NCBI RefSeq assembly: GCF_000220395.1
Contig: NW_004086044.1
Location: forward strand, 1 to 52,265
From: Ichthyophthirius multifiliis
Taxonomy: Eukaryota; Ciliophora; Oligohymenophorea; Hymenostomatida
Direction of reading: 5' to 3'
Length of the DNA stretch: 52,265 nucleotides
This document shows, in pieces, positions 51,901 through 52,265 of this stretch. The notes under the pieces are model-generated. The model was not told the DNA's origin. It worked only from the letters and a program-made list of their open reading frames with translations, and made no database searches. Made by a program: the position numbers and the translations under genes. Each line of letters opens with the position of its first letter. Positions within the stretch are counted from its first letter, which is position 1.

Positions 51901-52265
51901 ATAATTTAATTATAAATAATAATTAATTATATGTAACATTTAATTAAGAAAATATAATTTAATTTTAAAATATTTGTATATTAAATATAATATTTATTAA
52001 TATTATAAATAATATTTATATTACTATTTATATAAAATATATTTAATTAATTTATTTATGAAATTTTAATAAAAGAATTTATAATATAAATTAAAAATAA
52101 TATATTAAAAAAATATCTAAAATTTTTAAAATATTAAATATTTAAATAAAATATAATCAAAATAATTAAAATTATACTAATAAATATTATATTAAAATTA
52201 GAATAAGATTAATTAGATATTATAACTTAATATATAATATAAATTTGTAATATTTATATTATATT
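51901..52265. other. AT-rich spacer to the right edge
   Basis: Almost only A and T; nothing recognisable. No telomeric CCCCAA/GGGGTT repeat, so this is not a chromosome end. Confidence 0.6.

Overview
The window looks like macronuclear DNA of an oligohymenophorean ciliate. The base composition is extreme: A+T is well over 80% almost everywhere. Long reading frames only appear when TAA and TAG are read as Gln and TGA is the sole stop. Introns are short, mostly 32-90 nt, with GTAA/GTAT donors and TAG/AAG acceptors. This points to Ichthyophthirius multifiliis or a close relative; Tetrahymena is usually less AT-rich. All gene calls below use this code. For most multi-exon models the exon lengths sum to a multiple of three, which is independent support for the splice sites. 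A standard-code ORF finder misses almost every gene here.

Layout. Positions 1-4000: the tail of a gene cut by the left edge, then a 1124-residue helical protein with a mitochondrial-type N-terminus. 4083-6302 (-): an NRF-6-like membrane acyltransferase. 7302-9972: a retinoblastoma-like pocket protein with a palindromic, GC-containing element upstream. 11-12.5 kb: a probable polytopic membrane protein with an uncertain model. 12935-14717: exonuclease 1. 14894-17233 (-): exocyst subunit Sec6. 17.4-18.3 kb: two small ORFs, each with an in-frame TGA. 18687-19563 (-): an ankyrin protein. 20413-21945: a Dbp5/DDX19-like helicase. 22147-23271 (-): a Gln-rich protein. 24151-28886: a large E2-like / pseudokinase-like / TPR protein.

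Second half. 29190-30327: NADH-cytochrome b5 reductase. 30493-31175: a Gln-rich protein. 31706-33192: an MFSD12-like transporter. 33.7-37.4 kb: two or three unrecognised proteins. 38630-39345: an ankyrin gene or fragment. 39639-41598 (-): a ULK-type protein kinase. 44626-45366 (-): a Bax-inhibitor-1/TMBIM-like protein. 46797-48366: an MFSD1-like transporter. 48545-49420 (-): a decayed second copy of the Dbp5-like helicase. 50175-50938: an Asn/Gln-rich protein. The remainder is very AT-rich spacer with TA and trinucleotide repeats.

How the genes relate: this is a normal ciliate chromosome of individually transcribed housekeeping and regulatory genes, not an operon or mobile island. I see no tRNA or rRNA gene, CRISPR array, transposon, viral element or telomere. 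Two cell-cycle/DNA-repair genes (pocket protein, EXO1) are neighbours. Vesicle traffic (Sec6) and lysosome-type transport (MFSD12- and MFSD1-like) are also represented. Several genes need a one-base frame correction at an A or T run, which looks more like homopolymer sequencing error than gene decay. I found no convincing new multi-gene system. The most unusual items are the E2-like/pseudokinase/TPR fusion, the in-frame TGA ORFs, and the live and dead helicase pair.
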